Origin: Panax quinquefolius
Lineage: Eukaryota > Streptophyta > Magnoliopsida > Apiales > Araliaceae
Reading direction: 5' to 3'
Assembly: GCA_020205615.1 (NCBI GenBank)
Contig: CM035160.1
Location: 121,611,552-121,675,551, forward strand
Length of the DNA stretch: 64,000 nt
A model generated the notes under the pieces. It saw only the letters and a list, made by a program, of their open reading frames with translations. It ran no database searches and was not told the origin of the DNA. Positions 44,949 to 55,991 of the stretch are shown here, piece by piece. Numbering within the stretch: position 1 is the stretch's first letter; every line of letters begins with the position of its first letter. Both the position numbers and the translations under genes were made by a program.

Positions 44949-46476
44949 TGTTGGTTTGTTAATATTCTAATCTTTTTGTTTTGATGATGATTTAATATTA
45001 CAGACTAATTTGTCTATTGTGAAATTTCAGGAAATTGATGAAAGATCATTGTTGAAAGACTTTGAAGATTTGAGTCCTAAGAAAAATATGTAAGATCATT
45101 GCAAATATTTGATTTTTCGATACAAGGCTCTAGGACATTTAATGCGTGGATTAAAGGTGATTAATATTTTGTGCATGCTTAGAGTTTTTATAATATAATG
45201 CTAAATGGTTTTAATGTCCGATTTTAAGTATTGTGAAATTCATATATGCTGAGTTATTCGAAAAGGCGTATGATATTTATATATGTGGTGGTTGTCATGA
45301 TTACTATCAATTAAAGTGATTTGCTTGCATAAGTCTCGGTACTCACATATCATGATTATCTTTAAGAGTTGGAAATGCTAAGCAATTTCTATCATGATTT
45401 GGCATAACAACTGGCGGCAGACTTTTTGCTGTGGTATTTGAAAAGTCTATAAAGTGATTTATTTGACTTGGTCTCTTTATGGATAAATGTTTGAAGAACC
45501 CAACATATATGTATAACTATCAAAGATAATAGATTTTGCGTTTAAACGGTTATATTGTTGGATTGGTTCTTATCAGTTGGTAACGTAAACATTGTTTAAT
45601 AAAATTAGCAACGGTAATATATTTGAGCTATATAAGAAGAACTGAGATCAGTGATAATACACAACACTTAAATCAATTATTGCACTCATATACTTGAAGA
45701 GCAATTTTATCTTCTGTGCAAAATTTCCAGCTGCTGTGATATTATAATTCTGATTATTTTCAGCATATTTTCGTGGGCTACAAATCGATAATATCTTTCT
45801 GTTATTAATTGATCATTGCATACATTAGTTGAGCCTTGCATTGTTAAATTGTTTATTTGCTTTGATCATTAGACCTCTATAAATTGTAATCTTATATTTT
45901 TAGACTAAGTGTTGTCTAAAGGAATTTAATCCAGGTGGATTAAGGTTTGTTTACAAACAGGTTCAAGGAAGCATATGTGCTTAAGGGGTGCATTGGTGCA
46001 CAAGGAGAAAGTGTGCTCTAGTTTATTATTGTAATTCAATTTGATAGAATCTGTTTTGTAATAAGGGTCATTTTTAAAGAAATAAAAGTGAGTCTCCAAT
46101 ACTAGTTGGTATTGGACGTGGACTAGGCTATTATTATAGAGGGTAATAGCTGAACCACGTAAAAAATCTTGGTGTTATTTTATTGCTTGATTCTCTTTAA
46201 TATTTCTCAAGATAATTAGTTTTCTTAATATTTAAAATATAAACTTTTGCTTCATCTTGAGATATTATATTTACATCAAGTATTTGACTTATAAATTCAC
46301 CAGGATATTTTCTTAAACAAAAATTCAATTCGGTAGACTGCATTCATTCAGCAAGCTGCATTATTTGATACAGTAGGCTATATTCAATAGTTTGAATTTA
46401 AAGTTTAAAAATTGGTCATAGTCTGCTCCCACACTTATTCAACCCCCCCTTCTAAGTGTGCCATATCTGAATTTCA
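44949..46476 (+). repeat. Copia-1 3' LTR
   Basis: 1528 bp and collinear with 6504-8033, with the TATA motif and both hairpins (46096-46160) conserved. Small C/G-rich differences occur, for example near 45730-45770 and 46350-46375. Followed by the TGACT TSD. Confidence 0.92.
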
Positions 46477-46481
46477 TGACT

Positions 46482-47026
46482 GTAGAAGTTTTTGTGGATC
46501 ATAAACTTGACAAGGATCACCCTGATTATCTGAAGAACCTTTATCTACTTAGTAAGCTCGAAGAAAATGAAAATGAGGAGAACAATGGGGTGAATGCTGA
46601 GGGGAACAATGTTGTGAATGGTGACTTCACTAGTGATGAAAGTTTTGAGGACTTTAATGCTGACTTGACTGGTGATGATGAACAATTAAGCAGCAATGAA
46701 GAGTACCAAAATGCAAGAACAAAATTTAAGGAGTATACTAAACAAATGAGAGAGGTTGGAGATCCTGATGATGCTGGTGGTATTGATCTACATGAGTTGC
46801 AAGAGAAAGGCGAAAAGGAGGCTGAAAATAAGACTAATGTACAGACAAGTCCATAGGAAGATGAGACTAATCTACACTCAGGTACACAGGAAAATGTTCA
46901 ACTGTGTGCTAGTGTTTTCTCGTCGATACTCACCTTATGTAGAACTGAATCATAACTTCATGAAGTTGATAAAACTGGATTTGAAAGACAAATTCACTTC
47001 TTTGTCTGATAATTGAAACTAATTTC
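46482..47026 (+). pseudogene. MULE protein, part 2: acidic linker
   Basis: The frame from part 1 continues directly as VEVFVDHKLDKDHPDYLKNL, then a strongly acidic Asn/Glu/Asp-rich linker (NADLTGDDEQLSSNEE) to a TAG at 46854-46856. This follows the layout of MULE proteins, PB1-like domain then acidic linker. Downstream sequence to 47021 keeps coding traces in shifted frames. It is cut at ATTTC (47022-47026) by gypsy-2. No DDE transposase, SWIM or zinc-knuckle block is present, which points to an internal deletion. Confidence 0.7.
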
Positions 47027-50000
47027 TGTAACGATCGAGAAATTCGGATCTTATTGTAAAATGATTTTTATTAAATTAAATAATAATGAAATATTATTCT
47101 ATGTGTTATCAAAATGGTTGTCATTGTATAACCTATTGATGTTAGAATGTTGTAGTATTTGAGCTACGTGAATGAATTAAAGTGTTTGAATTTCTAAGAC
47201 GAAAATAAAAGTTTTCCGAGAGATTTTCCGAAAAACACTATTCATGGGTATTTGCTCGGGATATATTTTTGAATTTCCGAGAAATACGTAATGATGGAAT
47301 AACAAGGTAAGATAAATTATGTAATAAAAATCTAGTTATGAAAAATGTAATATTTCACTTGCGGACTTAATTTAGAAACGTTAAGGAAGGCGAAGTAGTA
47401 ATGAATAAGTGATAATGGTATGATACTTTGGTATTGTACAAAGTAATGAAAACGAGTATAATACGAAGAATTATACGAGTTTGTATGAAGGATGAAATAT
47501 CGTATATAAATTTTATATGAATTAGAATACGAAAATAATACATAAACTATATGTATTAAGTAATGTTAATGGACTTGCAAAGGTTGATTGAATTTACTAC
47601 AAGTCCAAGTGAATAAAATATAAAGCCCAAGGATTTATTTAATCCAAGCCCAAGCTAGAATCCATGAGTTGTAATGACCCATGGGGCAAACCATATTAAT
47701 ATGATAAGTATGGTGACCAAGTTAATGTGGTGACCAAGTTAGGAGTAATGACCAAGTAATAGAAGTAATGGCCAAGCATAGGATAAGAGTTGTGATTAGC
47801 AAGTAATGAATAGTAAGGAGGTGGCTTAAAGGAGGTGGGGAGATTTAATGACTAAACTACCCTAGCTTTGCAAATTCTATAAATAGAGAAGCCTTGCAAG
47901 CCATTTGCTAGTTGTTATAACAATCCAACATTTCAAAGTGCTTAAGTGTTAGAGAGAATAAGCTACAAATAAGTCACTTTAATTTGTAAGAAGAAGAAGA
48001 AAGCTACCTTACCAAGAATTCAAAAGTAAGACTTCTTCTCTAATATCTTCTATCTCTACCATGATAGGTTGATAAGAAAAGATGGATTAAGAAACATGAA
48101 TGATAAGAAGCAAGAAGAATGTGTAAGTCATGAACTTAAGCCACATAAGTTGGCAATAAGTCATTTGAACTTATAAAAGTTATAAACTTATTATAAGTTA
48201 ACCTTGAATGTTAGTATGAAAATTATGAACTTGTAATGAGTTTATTAAGAGAAGTGATACAAGAACTTATATGATCATATGTATCATGTGTACATAAGTA
48301 AAGCTATATATGAAGAACATGTAAAGTATGATGATTAAGAAACTTTAATTGTCATAAGTCATGAATAATAAAATCTTAAGTAGTTTATAATTTGACAAGT
48401 TATAAGCTCTTAAAGAATAAGTCAAAAATCCAACAATAAATATAGGTTGTTGTAATAAGTATGTTGAGATGTTCACATAATGAATGGAATTCATTTGTAA
48501 TGTTGAACAAATCATAAGAATGAAGAATTGTCGGAATTTGCACGATCGGACGATAACCGTCGAATTCGTAAAATTCTCGGAATAGAAGTCAAATTTTGTG
48601 TTTGAACTCGGAACCATTGTTTTCCGATGGAGTCAAGTCATATTTGGCATTTAAGAGTTGTGGACTCGAAAATGACCGGATTCCGACTTAGAACGAAGAA
48701 ACGAGCGTAGAACGTTCACGAACGTTTATCGTTTTCATTAAAAATGAACCAATAGGTGAATTTTAAGCAAATGAAGTCAAATATATATAATTCTTGCATG
48801 AACGCATAGATTACGTAATTTGTGAATCGTAGGATTTTGAACGAGCCAATTCGAACTTATAACGAAGAAGTTATGCGTCCGGGAAGTTCACAAAATTCAA
48901 AGACTGAATTTTTTTACGGTGCCTGAGAGTTAGTATGGCATAGGCCTGGCTAACCCTAGGCTAAATGAAATGCATGCTTGACATATCACGATATCCGCAC
49001 ACACTACTGAGAGTTTTCGTATGGTATGAACCATAGTATAATTTGTGGGTGTTGCATGATGCATATATCTGATAGAAAAAACTTTTGGAGTGTGGCGCTG
49101 CAGTGCGTCCCATTAAGTAAGGACTCGCGCCGCAGCGTCAGTCTCAGAACAAGGATGGTAATGAATTTTTCAAAGTACAAAGAAAGGAAAGCTAATTGAT
49201 TTAAAAGTAAACACAACTTAAGGAATGTAATGTAACATTGTTTAAACTTTATTAAACTTTAAGGATGTTGTATAAAGGTTGAGATAACCTAGTCGAATAT
49301 AAATGCAAGGATAATGATAAACCGGAACAGATAATAACTGAATCTAATACACAATTAGATTGAGATGAAGGTATGAAATAGTCATATACATACTTGATTA
49401 TATGTGACCTAATGTAAGGCCTTATGTGATCATGTATTGTAGAGACTTGAAAGACTTGAACATAAAGTTAATATACCATAGCATGACGCTAAAAGGCAAG
49501 TATTCTAACTATTGTCTCGGATTCAATCTGAACAAGTTTTGAAGTTCATGTATTCTTTTCGCATGAATTGAAGTATGTTGAAGTTAAAGCCAATTCCTTT
49601 GGCTAGACTTGATGTATTGATAATCTAATCATTTATTATCAAATGTTGCTATCTTTTGTCAACTACTTGATATGGTTTTCAAAAGAAGATTGAAATGTTA
49701 AACAAATGTTTTGTCGATAAAACGCGAGCACGTGAGGTTGCCAAATGATTAAACGTGCATACGTTTAATGGATGTAGTGTTGATCAACATAGAGTATAAT
49801 AAAGTCGATCACCTGAGAAGTGCTCGTAAGTAATATCGAGACTTCTGGACTTGCTTTCGGGTTGTCCTTTTCAATAAAGAATGAATACTCTAGGTCTTTG
49901 ACGAGTGAATGTTTTACTAAATATTGTTATTATTGTAAAACATTTTGAAAGAAAAGATGAAGTGCTATTTTGAATTATCAATAGTACTTCATAACTATTA

Positions 50001-50393
50001 TTCGATTATTGAAGATATCTGATTCGTATGTGTCAAGCATGTTGTTATAAAATTGTTATACTTCTTTGAGCTAGTTATGCTCACTCTTGCTTGAACCATA
50101 TGAATGCAAACTAAGATGAGCGTCTGAATGATCAAAAAAAGGATAAAGGAAAAGCTAAAATTTGATTGTTAAGTCATCTTGTAATAGTATAGGTCTATTG
50201 TTGTAATGTAAGCGATATTGTGACAAAGAACCTTTGTAATGGGAATAGACTTTGTAAATGTAAATATTACTTTAAATATATACAAGTTATATTCGTTCTT
50301 TGAGATTTTTCAATTGAATGAATGTATGAATGTTATGCTGATATAACACCATATATGTCGGGTTGGAAGATACCCGAATTTGGGGGTGCTACA
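47027..50393 (+). repeat. Gypsy-2 5' LTR
   Basis: 3367 bp, ending GGGGGTGCTACA. TATA box TCTATAAATAGAG near 47876-47888. The three-palindrome module is at 49748-49815, the TAGTTAT hairpin at 50067-50083 and the terminal hairpin at 50359-50376. The divergent segment is 48905-49145. Confidence 0.92.
49748..49815 (+). promoter_or_regulatory. Three-palindrome module in gypsy-2 5' LTR
   Basis: ATTAAACGT/ACGTTTAAT with loop GCAT (49748-49769), then TGTTGATCAACA (49778-49789), then a GATCACC block (about 49806-49813) and AGAAGTGCTCGTAAG. The 3' LTR copy starts at 58696. The first loop is GCAT here, TAAAT in LTR-B and ACAC in LTR-D, while the arms keep pairing. Confidence 0.6.
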
Positions 50394-50576
50394 AGTTAGT
50401 ATCAAAGCCTAGGTTATAAAACTTAAGGGGAAAGTAGAACCTTAAGTCATAACCTTAAGAAAGAATAAAAAGTAAAAGATGGAAAGTAACCCTATAAAAA
50501 ATGTATTATCTTATGTTATGTATTTCTATTATTTTCTTGGCGTGTACTAATCAAACTATAATGTTTTATATGTAGA
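50394..50576 (+). other. Gypsy-2 primer site and leader
   Basis: TTAGTATCAAAGCC (50396-50409) is a Met-type primer site with changes. The leader is AT-rich and ends TTTTATATGTAG just before an ATG at 50577, which resembles a splice acceptor. Confidence 0.6.
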
Positions 50577-51190
50577 TGTGGGGAGAAAATGATATGTATA
50601 GAGATATACATGTAGTGAGCGAGGATTGGTTAATCGGGTAGAGATACTAGAAAATCCGTAGTGATGAGAACGAGTTGGTGACATTGAGTGGGAGACTCGG
50701 ACGATTTAGACTACATGTCTATATTTGATGGCATGCTAGAGGAGGAGGTGGGCGTGATGTCCTTTGACCGAGTTCCACCTATAGAGGAGTTGTCTCACGG
50801 GGAATCAATGAAGGAACTTATTTATGTCGGTATTGGATAGGAATGTCCATTCTTGCCAAGAGGTTAAGGAGTTGAAAGAGGAACTCCAAGTGTCAAGTGA
50901 GGACAAGGCTAGCATGGAGGAATGTGGGAAGAGGAGAATGATGATAGAGTTCTAGCTAAGGACAAGGTCAGAAAGTGAAATGTGAAGTCTTTGAGCTCAG
51001 GCAGGAGCTAAAGACTAAACAGTGGAAGTTGGAAAGGATGTCCTATATACATAGGAGTTCTCATGTAGATTTCCAGCAGCAGGTAGCTGGGTATCAGATA
51101 GAAGCAGGACAGACCCGACACACTATCAGTAGAGATGTTATTGCCTGTCTGGCCAACAAAGATTTTGAGAATGCCCTACGTCAGATGTAA
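50577..51190 (+). pseudogene. Upstream ORF before gag, coiled-coil protein remnant
   Basis: Coding-like sequence in shifting frames starts MWGENDMYRDIHVV. It goes through YMSIFDGMLEEEVGVMSFDR and VKELKEELQVSSEDKASMEE to an open 71-codon tail ending at 51190, with FELRQELKTKQWKLERMSY. Glu/Lys/Leu spacing suggests coiled coils. Joined length would be about 200 residues. It lies where Gag normally begins, but it is not Gag, which starts at 51500. I do not recognise the family. Confidence 0.5.
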
Positions 51191-51499
51191 TCTAGCAATA
51201 GCTAGAGTAGATTAGATATGTAAATATTGTGTATCTAGTAGTGATGTAAAACCCTCTTTTGTATAACAAAGGGTAGTCTTTTGTAAATCCCAATTTTTGG
51301 AAAGTAATTGCGGGATGGTAATGTAATCAGCTAAGGCTGAGTAATATAAATAATGTAGTGTTAAACTACAAGTTATGAATTAATATAAGTCTTTTTATGG
51401 AATATATTGAGTAATGAGTATGAATTGTTATTTTATTACAAATAATAACAAACCAACAAGAATAAAGTAAAAATAATGTGTTGTTTTCTTAACAGTAAA
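51191..51499 (+). other. Spacer before gypsy-2 gag with a splice-acceptor-like end
   Basis: An AT-rich non-coding stretch ending in TTGTTTTCTTAACAG (51480-51494), five bases before the gag ATG at 51500. The pyrimidine tract and CAG look like a plant 3' splice site. Confidence 0.45.
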
Positions 51500-52630
51500 A
51501 TGCCGCCAAGAAAGAGACAACGAAATCAGGGCACTAATGTTAACCAACCGGAGGGTGGTCCAGTTAATCCAATGCAGGAGTTTGTTAATCTTTTAACGGC
51601 TGCATTTAATAGAACGAGGGATAATGTACCCGTGATTCCTAGAGTAGTACGAGCTACTACTTTTAAGGATTTTAAAAGTGTAGGTCCGCCGGAGTTCAAA
51701 GGAACTACGGATCCTATAGAAGCCCAGATGTGGGTAAAAGAAATCGAGAAAGCATTTATAATAACAAATGTTGAGGAGGGTCAAAAGGTTGCCTTTGCAA
51801 CCTATTTGATGAAAGGAGAAGCCAACTTCTGGTGGGAGGCAAACCAGGCTAGGGCCGATATAGGAAACCTAACATGGGAGAGGTTCAAGGAGATTTTCTC
51901 CGAGAACTATTTTCCCACGAGTATGCAAGGGAGGATGGAAATGAGGTTTCTTGAATTGAGACAAGGGATATGACATTTCCCAAGATATCTTTGCCAAGTT
52001 TAATGCGGCACGATTTGCTCCACATCAGTGGACCTTTGAAGTGAGAAAGGCTAGAAGATTGAGTAGGGCTTGAAACCACGGCTCTATAGTAGAATCTCGT
52101 GTTCCAAAGTACTTCCTTTGGAACCATACTAGAAAAAGGCAATAATTAGAAGGTGGGAATGAGGCTCTTAGCCGATTACCACAAGGATAAGAAAAATAAG
52201 GGCAAGGTTGATGCAGGAACCAAGACCGAGGGAGCCAGTGGAAGTGGCAATGGTCAGAAGAGGAAGGGCTTTAACTCTGAGAATACAGGAGTAAAACAAG
52301 GGGATTCTAAGAGGAGGATGGAGGCCTGTAAAACCTGCGAGAAGACTCACTTGGGAGTCTGTCTCAAAAGAAAGGCAGTATGTTATAATTGTGGACAAGA
52401 AGGGCACATTTTGCCTAACTATCCAAATTCGAAGAAAAATCACGGATGTTTTGTATGTGGATCAACTGACCACATAGCGAAGAACTGCCCGAAGAAGGGG
52501 ACAGAAGGAAATAAGGGAACTAATAGCGGTAAGTTAACTATTAGTGGTCTAGCTCAACCGGGGAAATCAATGGCCTGCACTTTTAATATGACGGCCCAAG
52601 ATCTTTGTGGCATCGGGGATGTAATTGCTT
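51500..52630 (+). pseudogene. gag: Gypsy-2 gag, frameshifted
   Basis: I choose ATG 51500 (MPPRKRQRNQG, a basic start common in this clade) over the in-frame ATG at 51476, which is inside the splice-like tract. The capsid part has MQEFVNLLTAAF, FKSVGPPEFKGTTDPIEAQM and FKEIFSENYFPTSMQGRMEM. A stop at 51971 and frame changes follow until 52153. Two zinc knuckles follow: CYNCGQEGHILPNY (last Cys replaced) and CFVCGSTDHIAKNC (intact). A stop lies at 52630. Confidence 0.88.
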
Positions 52631-53300
52631 GAGTATTATTCCGATCAACAATATAAATGCATACGCTTTATTTGATTAGAAGGTGCTACTTGTTCGTTTA
52701 TAGCATGTGATTTTGCTAGACGACTAGAATTATTTCCCAAAAAATTGCCTATACCTTTGAACATTAAGGTAGCAAACGAAGAGATAATTCCTGTTGAAGA
52801 TATTCATAGGAGTTGTTGCGTAGATGTACGTGGTTGTAAGTTATCGGTAGATTTAATACCGATAAAGTTAGGAGAATTCGACGTAATTCTCGGAATGGAT
52901 TGGTTGATTAACCATGGAGCAATTATAGATTGCCAAAAGAAATGTATGAGCATCAAGACGTTGAAGCAACCTCCTGTAGTAATTTACAGTAGTAAATCGC
53001 CAGGACGTTCGTGTTGCCTTACGATGACACAAACTAGAAAACTTTTAAGGAAGGGATGTGTAGGTTATCTATGCCATGTTGTCGATACTCAGAGAGTTGG
53101 AGCAACCATGGAACAAATACCTATAGTAAACGAATTTATGGATGTATTTCCAAGTGAGTTCTGGGGTTTATCACGGATAGGAGATCGAATTTGTGATAGA
53201 CATTGTGCCAAGAGCGGCACCGATCTCGAAAGGGCACCGTCTATAGTATGGCGCTGTGGAAATTAAAGAACTAATGGTTCAAATTATAGGAACTATTGGA
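52631..53300 (+). pseudogene. Gypsy-2 protease and linker
   Basis: The protease active-site region near 52660-52700 reads LFD and then hits a stop and frame change, so the catalytic triad is broken. The open frame 52745-53266 carries EFDVILGMDWLINHGAIIDC and VVDTQRVGATMEQIPIVNEF, the region between protease and RT. Its last 35 codons are out of frame. Confidence 0.82.
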
Positions 53301-54760
53301 TGAAAGTACATTCAACCAAGTGTTTTCACGTAGAAGGCACGGTGTTGTTTGTCAAGAAGAAAGACGGATCGTTAAGGCTTTGTATTGACTATCGGGAGTT
53401 GAACAAGTTAACGATAAAGAATAAATACCCATTGCCCAGGATCGATGATCTCTTTGATCAATTGAAAGGGGCAAAGTATTTTTCTAAAATAGATTTGCGG
53501 ACGGGGTATCACTAGTTGAAGGTTAGGAAGGAAGATGTACCAAAGACGGCATTCAAGACTCGTTATGGTCAATACAAGTTTTTGGTGATGTCATTTGGGT
53601 TGACGAATGCACCAGCTGCATTTATGGATATAATGAACAGAGTGTTCAAACCATATTTGGACAAGTTCATCGTTGTGTTTATCGATGATATTCTAGTCTA
53701 TTCTAAGACGCCAGAAGATCATGCTGAACACTTAAGATTAGTGTTGGAGACACTAAGGAAAGAGAAGTTATATGCGAAATTCACCAAATGTGAATTTTGG
53801 CTGGGAAAGGTGCAGTTTTTAGGTTATGTCATTGACCAAGAGGGAATTTCAGTGGATCCAGCGAAGGTAGAAGCAGTAATGAATTGGGAACAACCGAAAA
53901 TGCCGATTGAGGTGCGGAGTTTCCTAGGGTTAGCAAGATACTATCGAAGATTTATCCAAGATTTTTTGAAGATAGCTACCCTGTTGACTAATTTAACAAG
54001 GAAGACGGTGAAATACGTATGGACGGATAAATGTGATGACAATTTTCAAGAACTGAAGAAAAGATGAAGTAAAGCGTCTGTTTTGTCATTGCCAGATGAC
54101 ACAAGAAATTTTGTAGTGTATAGTGATGCTTCGCATAGAGGACTTGGTTGTGTGCTTATGCAGCATGGCAAAGTCATTGCGTATGCATCTCGACAGTTAA
54201 AGGATTATGAAAAAGTTTATCCTACTCATGATCTGGAACTGGCCGCGGTAGTGTTTGCCCTAAAGATATGGAGACATTATCTTTATGGGGAAAAATGTGA
54301 GATATATACGGACCATAAAAGTCTAAAGTATATCTTCACTCAGAAGGAGTTGAATATGAGTCAGAGAAGATGGCTAGAGTTGATAAAGGATTATGATTGT
54401 GAAATCCTGTATCACCTTGGAAAGGCCAACGTAGTTGCCGACGCCTTAAGTAGGAAGGGTCGGGAAAAGTTGTCTATGTTAACGGCTCAAAATGAGTTAA
54501 TAACAAAGATGGCTTGGATGGAAATAGAAGTAAAGATGCTGAGTTATTCGGGGCAGTTACTCTTTACGATGAAGATGCAATCTACCATCGTAGAAAGAGT
54601 TAAGGAGATACAACTCAAGACTGACGAGTGTAACCAAATGAAGAAGCGGTTATCCGAGAAGGAAGATGCTAAGTATAGTCTTGATAATGAGGGATTATTA
54701 AGATTTGAAGGAAGAATTTGGGTTCCGAATGAGACAGAATTAAAGGAGCAAGTGTTATAA
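53301..54760 (+). pseudogene. Gypsy-2 reverse transcriptase and RNase H
   Basis: [40 protein letters not shown], a stop at 53513-53515, then [18 protein letters not shown] and FIDDILVYS (FIDD codons 53678-53689) show the RT with both catalytic Asp. RNase H follows a stop near 54065 and has [35 protein letters not shown] and [15 protein letters not shown]. It ends at a stop at 54758-54760. Confidence 0.92.
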
Positions 54761-55990
54761 GAAGCTCATAATTCGAGGTACTCGATACATCCTGGTAGCA
54801 CTAAGATGTATCAAGACCTTCGACAAAGTTTTTGGCCGCCAAACATGAAGAGAGAAATAGCAGAGTATGTGAGTAGGTGCTTGACTTGTCAAAAAGTTAA
54901 GGCCGAACATCAATGACCCAGTGGCTTATTACAGTCATTGGAGATTCCAGAATGGAAGTTGGAGCATATCACGATGGACTTCGTGGTGGGACTTCCGACA
55001 ACGAATAAAGGGTACGATTCGATTTGGGTAATAGTGGACCGGTTTGACGAAGTCGGCTCACTTTTGCCAATTAGGGTCAAGTATAACTTAGACCAGTTAG
55101 CTAAACTTTATGTTAAGGAAATCATTTCCAGACATGGAGTACCGGTATCGATTGTGTCAAATCATGATCCACGATTCACATCGAACTTTTGGAGGAATTT
55201 GCAAGAATAGTTGGGAACACAGCTGAAGTTAAGCACATCTTATCATCCACAAACCGATGGACAGAGCGAGAGAACAATTCAGACGTTAGAAGACATGTTA
55301 AGGTCTTGCGTCATGGATTTTAAGGGTAGTTGGGATGATCACCTACCACTAGTAGAGTTTGTGTATAACAACAGTTATCATGCAAGCATAGGCATGCCGC
55401 CGTATGAAGCTTTGTATGGAATAAAATGCAGAACACCATTGTATTGGGATGAGGTGGGAGAACGCGGATGCTAGGACCGAATTGAGTACGATGAGCGGCG
55501 GATGTGGTAAAGTTAATTCGAGATCGTCTAAATCACACAACTCAAGAATGAGACGAGAAGAAGTATCTTGGACGCCTTACATAAACTAAGTCGAGAGTTT
55601 GAGGTGGGCTCCTATGTGTTTTTAAAGGTATCTCCCTGGAAAGGAAAGATACTCTTTGGAAAGAAAGGAAAGTTAAGTCCAAGGTTTATAGGACCTTTTG
55701 AGGTATTAAAATGGGTGGGAGAGGTAGCTTATGTTATAGCATTACCTCCTGACCTACAACGGATACATAATGTGTTTCACGTATCGGTATTACGCCCATA
55801 TAAGCCGGACTATAAGCATGTAATTGAGTACGAGCCGATTCATATCGAGAAAGACTTAACATTATGAAGAGTCGCCGATGCAGATCATTGATAGAAAGGA
55901 ACAAGTTCTGAGGAAAGAAAAATTTTCCCCATCTATTTGATTAAAAGTAAGACGAGATTCTGCAGACAGAATCTTTATAAGGGGGGAAGA
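54761..55990 (+). pseudogene. Gypsy-2 integrase, C-terminus truncated
   Basis: The zinc region has [12 protein letters not shown] and [11 protein letters not shown]. The core has MDFVVGLPTTNKGYDSIWVI. The second catalytic Asp is Asn (SNHDPRFT). [17 protein letters not shown] keeps the Glu. Stops lie at about 54914 and 55208, with a frameshift near 55470. The tail has [20 protein letters not shown] and [20 protein letters not shown], then QIIDRKEQVLR. The chromodomain body that follows in gypsy-1 is missing or scrambled. The PPT AAGGGGGGAAGA (55979-55990) closes the internal region. Confidence 0.88.
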
Positions 55991-55991
55991 A

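Larger units (their letters stand above)
6504..46476 (+). mobile_element. Copia-1: SIRE-like Ty1/copia retrotransposon, nested
   Basis: The LTRs (6504-8033 and 44949-46476) both begin TGTTGGTTTGTTAATATTC and end in TTTCA. The element is flanked by perfect TGACT duplications (6499-6503 and 46477-46481). Removing gypsy-1, solo LTRs B, C and D and their TSDs leaves about 10.3 kb. The order is gag, protease, integrase, RT, RNase H, then an extra ORF in the envelope position, which is typical of the SIRE/Maximus lineage. The PPT (AAAAGGGGGAGAA) and Met-type primer site also fit. All ORFs carry stops or frameshifts, so the copy is dead, although the two LTRs remain very similar. Confidence 0.9.
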
